From: Aulostomus chinensis
Lineage: Eukaryota > Chordata > Actinopteri > Syngnathiformes > Aulostomidae
DNA length: 64,000 bases
Assembly: GCA_037954235.1 (NCBI GenBank)
Contig: JBBMOA010000015.1
Span: 21,544,799 to 21,608,798, forward strand
Direction of reading: 5' to 3'
Shown: piece by piece, positions 11,595-25,428 of the stretch
Layout: each line of letters starts with the position of its first letter
Position numbering within the stretch: position 1 is the first letter of the stretch
Program-made: the position numbers and the translations under genes
Notes under the pieces: generated by a model
Databases searched by the model: none
What the model was told of the DNA's origin: nothing
Seen by the model: only the letters and a program-made list of their open reading frames with translations

Positions 11595-12155
11595 CTTCAA
11601 GTTTATGCATCTTTCTATGCTTTCAGGTTGAAACTTGACTGAAAACTCACTTTGAACAAAAGTTATGGCTGTTTTGTGTCGCAGTTCACAAATAGCGTTT
11701 TCTCAGCGAGAGAAGGCCAAAATGAACACTTCATGCAGAACTCCTGTATTTTGATGAAAACTCACTGAAATCAAGCTGTAACTTCAAGTTTATGCATCTT
11801 TCTATGCTTTCAGGATGAAATTTGACTGAAAACTCACTTTGAAGAAAAGTTATGGCTTTTTTGTGTCGCAGGTCACAAATAGTGTTTTCTCAGCGAGAGA
11901 AGGCCAAAATGAACACTTCATGCAGAACTCCTGTATTTTGATGAAAACTCACTGAAATCAAGCTGTAACTTCAAGTTTATGCATCTTTCTATGCTTTCAG
12001 GTTGAAACTTGACTGAAAACTCACTTTGAACAAAAGTTATGGCATTTTTGTATCACAGGTCACAAATAGGGTTTTCTCAGCGAGAGAAGGCCAAAATGAA
12101 CACTTCATGCAGAACTCCTGTATTTTGATGAAAACTCACTGAAATCAAGCTGTAA
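11595..12155 (+). repeat. Partial 7-monomer unit (first 3 monomers)
   Basis: GTCGCAGTTCAC, then GAAGAAAAG with GGCTTTTTTG, then a TAGGG unit, as in monomers 1-3 of the unit at 2619. The next monomer, from 12156 (GTTTTTGCATC), departs from the pattern. Together with the preceding block this is a second island of the 7-monomer family about 5 kb from the main one. Confidence 0.82.
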
Positions 12156-13464
12156 CTTCAAGTTTTTGCATCTTTCTATGCTTTCAGGTTGAAACTTGAC
12201 TGAAAACTCACTTTGAACAAAAGTTATGGCATTTTTGTATCACAGGTCACAAATAGTGTTTTCTCAGCGAGAGAAGGCCAAAATGAACACTTCATGCAGA
12301 ACTCCTGTATTTTGATGAAAACTCACTGAAATCAAGCTGTAACTTCAAGTTTATGCATCTTTCTATGCTTTCAGGTTGAAACTTGACTGAAAACTCACTT
12401 TGAACAAAAGTTATGGCATTTTTGTATCACAGGTCACAAATAGTGTTTTCTCAGCGAGAGAAGGCCAAAATGAACACTTCATGCAGAACTCCTGTATTTT
12501 GATGAAAACTCACTGAAATCAAGCTGTAACTTCAAGTTTATGCATCTTTCTATGCTTTCAGGTTGAATTTTGACTTAAAACTCACTTTGAACAAAAGTTA
12601 TGGCTGTTTTGTGTCGCAGGTCACAAATAGCGTTTTCTCAGCGAGAGAAGGCCAAAATGAGCACTTCATGCAGAACTCCTGTATTTTGATGAAAACTCAC
12701 TGAAATAAAGCTTTAACTTCAAGTTTATGCATGTTTCTATGCTTTCAGGTTGAAACTTGACTGAAAACTCACTTTGAACAAAAGTTATGGCATTTTTGTA
12801 TCACAGGTCACAAATAGTGTTTTCTCAGCGAGAGAAGGCCAAAATGAACACTTCATGCAGAACTCCTGTATTTTGATGAAAACTCACTGAAATCAAGCTG
12901 TAACTTCAAGTTTATGCATCTTTCTATGCTTTCAGGTTGAAACTTGACTGAAAACTCACTTTGAACAAAAGTTATGGCTGTTTTGTGTCGCAGGTCACAA
13001 ATAGCGTTTTCTCAGCGAGAGAAGGCCAAAATGAACACTTCATGCAGAACTCCTGTATTTTGATGAAAACTCACTGAAATCAAGCTGTAACTTCAAGTTT
13101 ATGCATCTTTCTATGCTTTCAGGATGAAACTTGACTTAAAACTCACTTTGAACAAAAGTTATGGCATTTTTGTATCACAGGTCACAAATAGTGTTTTCTC
13201 AGCGAGAGAAGGCCAAAATGAACACTTCATGCAGAACTCCTGTATTTTGATGAAAACTCACTGAAATCAAGCTGTAACTTCAAGTTTATGCATCTTTCTA
13301 TGCTTTCAGGATGAAACTTGACTGAAAACTCACTTTGAACAAAAGTTATGGCATTTTTGTATCACAGGTCACAAATAGTGTTTTCTCAGCTAGAGAAGGC
13401 CAAAATGAACACTTCATGCAGAACTCCTGTATTTTGATGAAAACTCACTGAAATCAAGCTGTAA

Positions 13465-14025
13465 CTTCAAGTTTATGCATCTTTCTATGCTTTCAGGTTG
13501 AAACTTGACTGAAAACTCACTTTGAACAAAAGTTATGGCATTTTTGTATCACAGGTCACAAATAGCGTTTTCTCAGCGAGAGAAGGCCAAAATGAGCACT
13601 TCATGCAGAACTCCTGTGTTTTGATGAAAACTCAGTGAAATCAAGCTGTAACTTCAAGTTTTTGCATCTTTCTATGCTTTCAGGATGAAACTTGACTGAA
13701 AACTCACTTTGAACAAAAGTTATGGCTGTTTTTTGTCGCAGGTCACAAATAGTGTTTTCTCAGCGAGAGAAGGCCAAAATGAACACTTAATGCAGAACTC
13801 CTGTATTTTGATGAAAACTCACTGAAATCAAGCTGTAACTTCAAGTTTATGCATCTTTCTATGCTTTCAGGTTGAAATTTGACTGAAAACTCACTTTGAA
13901 CAAAAGTTATGGCATTTTTGTGTCGCAGGTCACAAATAGCGTTTTCTCAGCGAGAGAAGGCCAAAATGAGCACTTCATGCAGAACTCCTGTATTTTGATG
14001 AAAACTCACTGAAATCAAGCTGTAA
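13465..14025 (+). repeat. Three-monomer TTTTTTGTCGC cassette, early variant
   Basis: First monomer ends GTGTTTTGATG with AAACTCAGTG. The second has GGCTGTTTTTTGTCGC and CACTTAATG. The third is GGTTGAAATTTG with TGTCGC, TAGCG and GAGCAC. Versions of this trio recur at 17017, 23746, 29916 and 32908. Here the first monomer is GCAT-type with TAGCG, a recombinant-looking haplotype. Confidence 0.75.
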
Positions 14026-17016
14026 CTTCAAGTTTATGCATCTTTCTATGCTTTCAGGTTGAAACTTGACTGAAAACTCACTTTGAACAAAAGTTATGGC
14101 ATTTTTGTGTCGCAGGTCACAAATAGCGTTTTCTCAGCGAGAGAAGGCCAAAATGAGCACTTCATGCAGAACTCCTGTATTTTGATGAAAACTCACTGAA
14201 ATCAAGCTGTAACTTCAAGTTTATGCATCTTTCTATGCTTTCAGGATGAAACTTGACTGAAAACTCACTTTGAACAAAAGTTATGGCATTTTTGTATCAC
14301 AGGTCACAATAGTGTTTTCTCAGCGAGAGAAGGCCAAAATGAACACTTCATGCAGAACTCCTGTATTTTGATGAAAACTCACTGAAATCAAGCTGTAACT
14401 TCAAGTTTATGCATCTTTCTATGCTTTCAGGTTGAAACTTGACTGAAAACTCACTTGGAACAAAAGTTATGGCATTTTTGTATCACAGGTCACAAATAGT
14501 GTTTTCTCAGCGAGAGAAGGCCAAAATGAACACTTCATGCAGAACTCCTGTATTTTGATGAAAACTCACTGAAATCAAGCTGTAACTTCAAGTTTATGCA
14601 TCTTTCTATGCTTTCAGGTTGAAACTTGACTGAAAACTCACTTTGAACAAAAGTTATGGCATTTTTGTATCACAGGTCACAAATAGTGTTTTCTCAGCGA
14701 GAGAAGGCCAAAATGAACACTTCATGCAGAACTCCTGTATTTTGATGAAAACTCACTGAAATCAAGCTGTAACTTCAAGTTTATGCATCTTTCTATGCTT
14801 TCAGGATGAAACTTGACTGAAAACTCACTTTTAACAAAAGTTATGGCATTTTTGTATCACAGGTCACAAATAGTGTTTTCTCAGCGAGAGAAGGCCAAAA
14901 TGAACACTTCATGCAGAACTCCTGTATTTTGATGAAAACTCACTGAAAACAAGCTGTAACTTCAAGTTTATGCATCTTTCTATGCTTTCAGGTTGAAATT
15001 TGACTGAAAACTCACTTTGAACAAAAGTTATGGCTGTTTTGTGTCGCAGGTCACAAATAGCGTTTTCTCAGCGAGAGAAGGCCAAAATGAGCACTTCATG
15101 CAGAACTCCTGTATTTTGATGAAAACTCACTGAAATCAAGCTGTAACTTCAAGTTTATGCATCTTTCTATTCTTTCAGGTTGAAACTTGACTGAAAACTC
15201 ACTTTGAACAAAAGTTATGGCATTTTTGTATCACAGGTCACAAATAGTGTTTTCCCAGCGAGAGAAGGCCAAAATGAACACTTCATGCAGAACTCCTGTA
15301 TTTTGATGAAAACTCACTGAAATCAAGCTGTAACTTCAAGTTTTTGCATCTTTCTATGCTTTCAGGTTGAAACTTGACTGAAAACTCACTTTGAACAAAA
15401 GTTATGCATTTTTGTATCACAGGTCACAAATAGTGTTTTCTCAGCGAGAGAAGGCCAAAATGAACACTTCATGCAGAACTCCTGTATTTTGATGAAAACT
15501 CACTGAAATCAAGCTGTAACTTCAAGTTTATGCATCTTTCTATGCTTTCAGGTTGAAACTTGACTAAAAACTCACTTTGAACAAAAGTTATGGCATTTTT
15601 GTATCACAGGTCACAAATAGTATTTTCTCAGCGAGAGAAGGCCAAAATGAACACTTCATGCAGAACTCCTGTATTTTGATGAAAACTCACTGAAATCAAG
15701 CTGTAACTTCAAGTTTATGCATCTTTCTATGCTTTCAGGATGAAACTTGACTGAAAACTCACTTTGAACAAAAGTTATGGCATTTTTGTATCACAGGTCA
15801 CAAATAGTGTTTTCTCAGCGAGAGAAGGCCAAAATGAACACTTCATGCAGAACTCCTGTATTTTGATGAAAACTCACTGAAATCAAGCTGTAACTTCAAG
15901 TTTATGCATCTTTCTATGCTTTCAGGTTGAAACTTGACTAAAAACTCACTTTGAACAAAAGTTATGGCATTTTTGTATCACAGGTCACAAATAGTGTTTT
16001 CTCAGCGAGAGAAGGCCAAAATGAACACTTCATGCAGAACTCCTGTATTTTGATGAAAACTCACTGAAATCAAGCTGTAACTTCAAGTTTATGCATCTTT
16101 CTATGCTTTCAGGATGAAACTTGACTGAAAACTCACTTTGAACAAAAGTTATGGCATTTTTGTATCACAGGTCACAAATAGTGTTTTCTCAGCGAGAGAA
16201 GGCCAAAATGAACACTTCATGCAGAACTCCTGTAATTTTGATGAAAACTCACTGAAATCAAGCTGTAACTTCAAGTTTATGCATCTTTCTATGCTTTCAG
16301 GTTGAAACTTGACTGAAAACTCACTTTGAACAAAAGTTATGGCATTTTTGTATCACAGGTCACAAATAGTGTTTTCTCAGCGAGAGAAGGCCAAAATGAA
16401 CACTTCATGCAGAACTCCTGTATTTTGATGAAAACTCACTGAAATCAAGCTGTAACTTCAAGTTTTTGCATCTTTCTATGCTTTCAGGTTGAATTTTGAC
16501 TGAAAACTCACTTTGAACAAAAGTTATGGCTGTTTTGTGTCGCAGGTCACAAATAGCGTTTTCTCAGCGAGAGAAGGCCAAAATGAGCACTTCATGCAGA
16601 ACTCCTGTATTTTGATGAAAACTCACTGAAATCAAGCTGTAACTTCAAGTTTATGCATCTTTCTATGCTTTCAGGATGAAACTTGACTGAAAACTCACTT
16701 TGAAAAAAAGTTATGGCATTTTTGTATCACAGGTCACAAATAGTGTTTTCTCAGCGAGAGAAGGCCAAAATGAACACTTCATGCAGAACTCCTGTATTTT
16801 GATGAAAACTCACTGAAATCAAGCTGTAACTTCAAGTTTATGCATCTTTCTATGCTTTCAGGATGAAACTTGACTGAAAACTCACTTTGAACAAAAGTTA
16901 TGGCATTTTTGTATCACAGGTCACAAATAGTGTTTTCTCAGCGAGAGAAGGCCAAAATGAACACTTCATGCAGAACTCCTGTATTTTGATGAAAACTCAC
17001 TGAAATCAAGCTGTAA

Positions 17017-17764
17017 CTTCAAGTTTATGCATCTTTCTATGCTTTCAGGTTGAAACTTGACTGAAAACTCACTTTGAACAAAAGTTATGGCTGTTTTGTG
17101 TCGCAGGTCACAAATAGCGTTTTCTCAGCGAGAGAAGGCCAAAATGAACACTTCATGCAGAACTCCTGTGTTTTGATGAAAACTCAGTGAAATCAAGCAG
17201 TAACTTCAAGTTTATGCATCTTTCTATGCTTTCAGGATGAAACTTGACTGAAAACTCACTTTGAACAAAAGTTATGGCTGTTTTTTGTCGCAGGTCACAA
17301 ATAGCGTTTTCTCAGCGAGAGAAGGCCAAAATGAACACTTCATGCAGAACTCCTGTGTTTTGATGAAAACTCACTGAAATCAAGCTGTAACTTCAAGTTT
17401 ATGCATCTTTCTATGCTTTCAGGATGAAACTTGACTGAAAACTCACTTTGAACAAAAGTTATGGCTGTTTTTTGTCGCAGGTCACAAATAGCGTTTTCTC
17501 AGCGAGAGAAGGCCAAAATGAACACTTAATGCAGAACTCCTGTATTTTAATGAAAACTCACTGAAATCAAGCTGTAACTTCAAGTTTATGCATCTTTCTA
17601 TGCTTTCAGGTTGAAATTTGACTGAAAACTCACTTTGAACAAAAGTTATGGCTGTTTTGTGTCGCAGGTCACAAATAGCGTTTTCTCAGCGAGAGAAGGC
17701 CAAAATGAGCACTTCATGCAGAACTCCTGTATTTTGATGAAAACTCACTGAAATCAAGCTGTAA
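17017..17764 (+). repeat. TTTTTTGTCGC cassette with an extra monomer (4 units)
   Basis: GCTG unit with GTGTTTTGATG and CTCAGTG, then two consecutive GGCTGTTTTTTGTCGC units (17204 and 17391, the second with CACTTAATG and TTTTAATG), then a GGTTGAAATTTG GCTG unit. Compared with the copy at 29916, the middle monomer is duplicated. Confidence 0.75.
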
Positions 17765-20007
17765 CTTCAAGTTTATGCATCTTTCTATGCTTTCAGGTTG
17801 AAACTTGACTGAAAACTCACTTTGAACAAAAGTTATGGCATTTTGTGTCGCAGGTCACAAATAGCGTTTTCTCAGCGAGAGAAGGCCAAAATGAGCACTT
17901 CATGCAGAACTCCTGTATTTTGATGAAAACTCACTGAAATCAAGCTGTAACTTCAAGTTAATGCATCTTTCTATGCTTTCAGGATGAAACTTGACTGAAA
18001 ACTCACTTTGAACAAAAGTTATGGCATTTTTGTATCACAGGTCACAAATAGTGTTTTCTCAGCGAGAGAAGGCCAAAATGAACACTTCATGCAGAACTCC
18101 TGTATTTTGATGAAAACTCACTGAAATCAAGCTGTAACTTCAATTTTATGCATCTTTCTATGCTTTCAGGTTGAAACTTGACTGAAAACTCACTTGGAAC
18201 AAAAGTTATGGCTGTTTTGTGTCGCAGGTCACAAATAGCGTTTTCTCAGCGAGAGAAGGCCAAAATGAGCACTTCATCCAGAACTCCTGTATTTTGATGA
18301 AAACTCACTGAAATCAAGCTGTAACTTCAAGTTTATGCATCTTTCTATGCTTTCAGGTTGAAACTTGACTGAAAACTCACTTTGAACAAAAGTTATGGCA
18401 TTTTTGTGTCGCAGGTCACAAATAGCGTTTTCTCAGCGAGAGAAGGCCAAAATGAGCACTTCATGCAGAACTCCTGTATTTTGATGAAAACTCACTGAAA
18501 TCAAGCTGTAACTTCAAGTTAATGCATCTTTCTATGCTTTCAGGATGAAACTTGACTGTAAACTCACTTTGAACAAAAGTTATGGCATTTTTGTATCACA
18601 GGTCACAAATAGTGTTTTCTCAGCGAGAGAAGGCCAAAATGAACACTTCATGCAGAACTCCTGTATTTTGATGAAAACTCACTGAAATCAAGCTGTAACT
18701 TCAAGTTTATGCATCTTTCTATGCTTTCAGGTTGAAACTTGACTGAAAACTCACTTGGAACAAAAGTTATGGCATTTTTGTATCACAGGTCACAAATAGT
18801 GTTTTCTCAGCGAGAGAAGGCCAAAATGAACACTTCATGCAGAACTCCTGTATTTTGATGAAAACTCACTGAAATCAAGCTGTAACTTCAAGTTTATGCA
18901 TCTTTCTATGCTTTCCGGTTCAAACTTGACTGAAAATTCACTTTGAACAAAAGTTATGGCATTTTTGTATCACAGGTCACAAATAGTGTTTTCTCAGCGA
19001 GAGAAGGCCAAAATGAACACTTCATGCAGAACTCCTGTATTTTGATGAAAACTCACTGAAATCAAGCTGTAACTTCAAGTTTATGCATCTTTCTATGCTT
19101 TCCGGTTCAAACTTGACTGAAAACTCACTTTGAACAAAAGTTATGGCTGTTTTGTGTCGCAGGTCACAAATAGCGTTTTCTCAGCGAGAGAAGGCCAAAA
19201 TGAACACTTCATGCAGAACTCCTGTATTTTGATGAAAACTCACTGAAATCAAGCTGTAACTTCAAGTTTATGCATCTTTCTATGCTTTCAGGATGAAACT
19301 TGACTTAAAACTCACTTTGAACAAAAGTTATGGCATTTTTGTATCACAGGTCACAAATAGTGTTTTCTCAGCGAGAGAAGGCCAAAATGAACACTTCATG
19401 CAGAACTCCTGTATTTTGATGAAAACTCACTGAAATCAAGCTGTAACTTCAAGTTTATGCATCTTTCTATGCTTTCAGGTTGAAACTTGACTGAAAACTC
19501 ACTTTGAACAAAAGTTATGGCATTTTTGTATCACAGGTCACAAATAGCGTTTTCTCAGCGAGAGAAGGCTAAAATGAACACTTCATGCAGAACTCCTGTA
19601 TTTTGTTGAAAACTCACTGAAATCAAGCTGTAACTTCAAGTTTATGCATCTTTCTATGCTTTCAGGTTGAAACTTGACTGAAAACTCACTTTGAACAAAA
19701 GTTATGGCTGTTTTGTGTCGCAGGTCACAAATAGCGTTTTCTCAGCGAGAGAAAGCCAAAATGAACACATCATGCAGAACTCCTGTATTTTGATGAAAAC
19801 TCACTGAAATCAAGCTGTAACTTCAAGTTTATGCATCTTTCTATGCTTTCAGGTTGAAACTTGACTGAAAACTCACTTTGAACAAAAGTTATGGCATTTT
19901 TGTATCACAGGTCACAAATAGTGTTTTCTCAGCGAGAGAAGGCCAAAATGAACACTTCATGCAGAACTCCTGTATTTTGATGAAAACTCACTGAAATCAA
20001 GCTGTAA

Positions 20008-21129
20008 CTTCAAGTTTATGCATCTTTCTATGCTTTCAGGATGAAACTTGACTGAAAACTCACTTGGAACAAAAGTTATGGCATTTTTGTATCACAGGTC
20101 ACAAATAGTGTTTTCTCAGCGAGAGAAGGCCAAAATGAACACTTCAAGCAGAACTCCTGTATTTTGATGAAAACTCACTGAAATCAAGCTGTAACTTCAA
20201 GTTTATGCATCTTTCTATGCTTTCAGGTTGAAATTTGACTGAAAACTCACTTTGAACAAAAGTTATGGCTGTTTTGTGTCGCAGGTCACAAATAGCGTTT
20301 TCTCAGCGAGAGAAGGCCAAAATGAGCACTTCATGCAGAACTCCTGTATTTTGATGAAAACTCACTGAAATCAAGCTGTAACTTCAAGTTTATGCATCTT
20401 TCTATGCTTTCAGGATGAAACTTGACTGAAAACTCACTGTGAACAAAAGTTATGGCATTTTTGTATCACAGGTCACAAATAGTGTTTTCTCAGCGAGAGA
20501 AGGCCAAAATGAACACTTCATGCAGAACTCCTGTATTTTGATGAAAACTCACTGAAATCAAGCTGTAACTTCAAGTTTATGCATCTTTCTATGCTTTCAG
20601 GATGAAACTTGACTGAAAACTCACTTTGAACAAAAGTTATGGCATTTTTGTATCACAGGTCACAAATAGCGTTTTCTCAGCGAGAGAAGGCCAAAATGAA
20701 CACTTCATGCAGAACTCCTGTATTTTGATGAAAACTCACTGAAATCAAGCTGTAACTTCAAGTTTATGCATCTTTCTATGCTTTCAGGTTGAAACTTGAC
20801 TGAAAACTCACTTTGAACAAAAGTTATGGCATTTTTGTATCACAGGTCACAAATAGTGTTTTCTCAGCGAGAGAAGGCCAAAATGAACACTTCATGCAGA
20901 ACTCCTGTATTTTGATGAAAACTCACTGAAATCAAGCTGTAACTTCAAGTTTTTGCATCTTTCTATGCTTTCAGGTTGAAACTTGACTGAAAACTCACTT
21001 TGAACAAAAGTTATGGCATTTTTGTATCACAGGTCACAAATAGTGTTTTCTCAGCGAGAGAAGGCCAAAATGAACACTTCATGCAGAACTCCTGTATTTT
21101 GATGAAAACTCACTGAAATCAAGCTGTAA
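20008..21129 (+). repeat. 6-monomer higher-order repeat, copy 1 (1122 bp)
   Basis: Ordered markers: GGATGAAAC with CTTCAAGCAG; GAAATTTG GCTG with GAGCAC; CACTGTGAAC; a GGATGAAAC TAGCG unit; a GGTTGAAAC TAGTG unit; and GTTTTTGCATC. The markers CTTCAAGCAG and CACTGTGAAC both recur exactly 1122 bases downstream. Confidence 0.87.
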
Positions 21130-22250
21130 CTTCAAGTTTATGCATCTTTCTATGCTTTCAGGATGAAACTTGACTGAAAACTCACTTTGAACAAAAGTTA
21201 TGGCATTTTGGTATCACAGGTCACAAATAGTGTTTTCTCAGCGAGAGAAGGCCAAAATGAACACTTCAAGCAGAACTCCTGTATTTTGATGAAAACTCAC
21301 TGAAATCAAGCTGTAACTTCAAGTTTATGCATCTTTCTATGCTTTCAGGTTGAAATTTGACTGAAAACTCACTTTGAACAAAAGTTATGGCTGTTTTGTG
21401 TCGCAGGTCACAAATAGCGTTTTCTCAGCGAGAGAAGGCCAAAATGAGCACTTCATGCAGAACTCCTGTATTTTGATGAAAACTCACTGAAATCAAGCTG
21501 TAACTTCAAGTTTATGCATCTTTCTATGCTTTCAGGATGAAACTTGACTGAAAACTCACTGTGAACAAAAGTTATGGCATTTTTGTATCACAGGTCACAA
21601 ATAGTGTTTTCTCAGCGAGAGAAGGCCAAAATGAACACTTCATGCAGAACTCCTGTATTTTGATGAAAACTCACTGAAATCAAGCAGTAACTTCAAGTTT
21701 ATGCATCTTTCTATGCTTTCAGGATGAAACTTGACTGAAAACACACTTTGAACAAAGTTATGGCATTTTTGTATCACAGGTCACAAATAGCGTTTTCTCA
21801 GCGAGAGAAGGCCAAAATGAACACTTAATGCAGAACTCCTGTATTTTGATGAAAACTCACTGAAATCAAGCTGTAACTTCAAGTTTATGCATCTTTCTAT
21901 GCTTTCAGGTTGAAACTTGACTGAAAACTCACTTTGAACAAAAGTTATGGCATTTTTGTATCACAGGTCACAAATAGTGTTTTCTCAGCGAGAGAAGGCC
22001 AAAATGAACACTTCATGCAGAACTCCTGTATTTTGATGAAAACTCACTGAAATCAAGCTGTAACTTCAAGTTTTTGCATCTTTCTATGCTTTCAGGTTGA
22101 AACTTGACTGAAAACTCACTTTGAACAAAAGTTATGGCATTTTTGTATCACAGGTCACAAATAGCGTTTTCTCAGCGAGAGAAGGCCAAAATGAACACTT
22201 CATGCAGAACTCCTGTATTTTGATGAAAACTCACTGAAATCAAGCTGTAA
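21130..22250 (+). repeat. 6-monomer higher-order repeat, copy 2 (1121 bp)
   Basis: Same six monomers in order. Private differences include GGCATTTTGGTATC in the first, CAAGCAGTAAC in the third, and AACACACTTTGAACAAAGTT plus CACTTAATG in the fourth, which is one base short. The sixth again begins CTTCAAGTTTTTGCATC but has TAGCG. Confidence 0.85.
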
Positions 22251-25200
22251 CTTCAAGTTTATGCATCTTTCTATGCTTTCAGGTTGAAACTTGACTGAAA
22301 ACTCACTTTGAACAAAAGTTATGGCATTTTTGTATCACAAGTCACAAATAGTGTTTTCTCAGCGAGAGAAGGCCAAAATGAACACTTCATGCAGAACTCC
22401 TGTATTTTGATGAAAACTCAGTGAAATCAAGCTGTAACTTCAAGTTTATGCATCTTTCTATGCTTTCAGGATGAAACTTGACTGAAAACTCACTTTGAAC
22501 AAAAGTTATGGCATTTTTGTATCACAGGTCACAAATAGTGTTTTCTCAGCGAGAGAAGGCCAAAATGAACACTTCATGAAGAACTCCTGTATTTTGATGA
22601 AAACTCACTGAAATCAAGCTGTAACTTCAAGTTTATGCATCTTTCTATGCTTTCAGGTTGAAACTTGACTGAAAACTCACTTGGAACAAAAGTTATGGCA
22701 TTTTTGTGTCACAGGTCACAAATAGTGTTTTCTCAGCGAGAGAAGGCCAAAATGAACACTTCATGCAGAACTCCTGTATTTTGATGAAAACTCACTGAAA
22801 TCAAGCTGTAACTTCAAGTTTATGCATCTTTCTATGCTTTCAGGATGAAACTTGACTGAAAACTCACTTTGAACAAAAGTTTTGGCATTTTTGTATCACA
22901 GGTCACAAATAGTGTTTTCTCAGCGAGAGAAGGCCAAAATGAACACTTCATGCAGAACTCCTGTATTTTGATGAAAACTCACTGAAATCAAGCTGTAACT
23001 TCAAGTTTATGCATCTTTCTATGCTTTCAGTTTGAAACTTGACTGAAAACTCACTTTGAACAAAGTTATGGCTGTTTTGTGTCGCAGGTCACAAATAGGG
23101 TTTTCTCAGCGAGAGAAGGCCAAAATGAACACTTCATGCAGAACTCCTGTATTTTGATGAAAACTCACTGAAATCAAGCTGTAACTTCAAGTTTATGCAT
23201 CTTTCTATGCTTTCAGGATGAAACTTGACTTAAAACTCACTTTGAACAAAAGTTATGGCATTTTTGTATCACAGGTCACAAATAGTGTTTTCTCAGCGAG
23301 AGAAGGCCAAAATGAACACTTCATGCAGAACTCCTGTATTTTGATGAAAACTCACTGAAATCAAGCTGTAACTTCAAGTTTATGCATCTTTCTATGCTTT
23401 CAGGATGAAACTTGACTGAAAACTCACTTTGAACAAAAGTTATTGCATTTTTGTATCACAGGTCACAAATAGTGTTTTCTCAGCGAGAGAAGGCCAAAAT
23501 GAACACTTCATGCAGAACTCCTGTATTTTGATGAAAACTCACCGAAATCAAGCTGTAACTTCAAGTTTATGCATCATTCTATGCTTTCAGGTGGAAACTT
23601 GACTGAAAACTCACTTTGAACAAAAGTTATGGCATTTTTGTATCACAGGTCACAAATAGTGTTTTCTCAGCGAGAGAAGGCCAAAATGAACACTTCATGC
23701 AGAACTACTGTATTTTGATGAAAACTCACTGAAATCAAGCTGTAACTTCAAGTTTATGCATCTTTCTATGCTTTCAGGTTAAAACTTGACTGAAAACTCA
23801 CTTTGAACAAAAGTTATGGCTGTTTTGTGTCGCAGGTCACAAATACTGTTTTCTCAGCGAGAGAAGGCCAAAATGAACACTTCATGCAGAACTCCTGTGT
23901 TTTGATGAAAACTCAGTGAAATCAAGCTGTAACTTCAAGTTTATGCATCTTTCTATGCTTTCAGGATGAAACTTGACTGAAAACTCACTTTGAACAAAAG
24001 TTATGGCTGTTTTTTGTCGCAGGTCACAAATAGTGTTTTCTCAGCGAGAGAAGGCCAAAATGAACACTTCATGCAGAACTCCTGTATTTTGATGAAAACT
24101 CACTGAAATCAAGCTGTAACTTCAAGTTTATGCATCTTTCTATGCATTCAGGTTGAAATTTAACTGAAAACTCACTTTGAATAAAAGTTATGGCTGTTTT
24201 GTGTCGCAGGTCACAAATAGCGTTTTCTCAGCGAGAGAAGGCAAAAATGAGCACTTCATGCAGAACTCCTGTATTTTGATGAAAACTCACTGAAATCAAG
24301 CTGTAACTTCAAGTTTATGCATCTTTCTATGCTTTCAGGATGAAACTTGACTGAAAACTCACTTTGAACAAATGTTATGGCATTTTTGTATCACAGGTCA
24401 CAAATAGCGTTTTCTCAGCGAGAGAAGGCCAAAATGAACACTTCATGCAGAACTCCTGTATTTTGATGAAAACTCACTGAAATCAAGCTGTAACTTCAAG
24501 TTTATGCATCTTTCTATGCTTTCAGGTTGAAACTTGACATAAAACTCACTTTGAACAAAAGTTATGGCATTTTTGTATCACAGGTCACAAATAGTGTTTT
24601 CTCAGCGAGAGAAGGCCAAAAAGAACACTTCATGCAGAACTCCTGTATTTTGATGAAAACTCACTGAAATCAAGCTGTAACTTCAAGTTTATGCATCTTT
24701 CTATGCTTTCAGGATGAAACTTGACTGAAAACTCACTTTGAACAAAAGTTATGGCTATTTTTTGTCGCAGGTCACAAATAGTGTTTTTTCAGCGAGAGAA
24801 GGCCAAAATGAACACTTCATGCAGAACTCCTGTATTTTGATGAAAACTCACTGAAATCAAGCTGTAACTTCAAGTTTATGCATCTTTCTATGCTTTCAGG
24901 TTGAAATTTGACTGAAAACTCACTTTGAACAAAAGTTATGGCTGTTTTGTGTCGCAGGTCACAAATAGCGTTTTCTCAGCGAGAGAAGGCCAAAATGAAC
25001 ACTTCATGCAGAACTCCTGTATTTTGATGAAAACTCACTGAAATCAAGCTGTAACTTCAAGTTTATGCATCTTTCTATGCTTTCAGGATGAAACTTGACT
25101 GAAAACTCACTTTGAACAAAAGTTATGGCATTTTTGTATCACAGGTCACAAATAGCGTTTTCTCAGCGAGAGAAGGCCAAAATGAACACTTCATGCAGAA

Positions 25201-25428
25201 CTCCTGTATTTTGATGAAAACTCACTGAAATCAAGCTGTAACTTCAAGTTTATGCATCTTTCTATGCTTTCAGGTTGAAACTTGACTGAAAACTCACTTT
25301 GAACAAAAGTTATGGCATTTTTGTATCACAGGTCACAAATAGTGTTTTCTCAGCGAGAGAAGGCCAAAATGAACACTTCATGCAGAACTCCTGTATTTTG
25401 ATGAAAACTCACTGAAATCAAGCTGTAA
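22251..25428 (+). repeat. Mixed satellite stretch (about 17 monomers)
   Basis: Interleaved monomers, including a TTTTTTGTCGC cassette at 23746-24306 with private changes (GGTTAAAAC, AATACTG, ATGCATTCAGG, GAAATTTAACTG). Single-copy variants include TTTTGGCAT near 22879, CACCGAAATC near 23540 and GACATAAAAC near 24537. One base is missing near 23065. No non-satellite DNA was seen. Confidence 0.83.
23746..24306 (+). repeat. Three-monomer TTTTTTGTCGC cassette, diverged copy
   Basis: GCTG unit with GTGTTTTGATG and CTCAGTG, then GGCTGTTTTTTGTCGC with TAGTG, then a GAAATTT GCTG unit with GAGCAC. It carries more private changes than the copies at 29916 and 32908. Confidence 0.75.

Larger units (their letters stand above)
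12156..20007 (+). repeat. Mixed satellite stretch (about 42 monomers)
   Basis: Interleaved GCAT-type and GCTG-type monomers. Local structure includes the TTTTTTGTCGC cassette at 13465 and 17017, and CTTCAAGTTAATGC at 17951 and again at 18512, exactly three monomers apart. TTTCCGGTTCAAAC occurs in two adjacent monomers near 18914 and 19100. Sparse single-base indels occur at about 14310 (CACAATAG), 15405 (TTATGCATT), 16234 (GTAATTTTG) and 17842 (GGCATTTTGTG). No unique DNA was seen. Confidence 0.85.
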
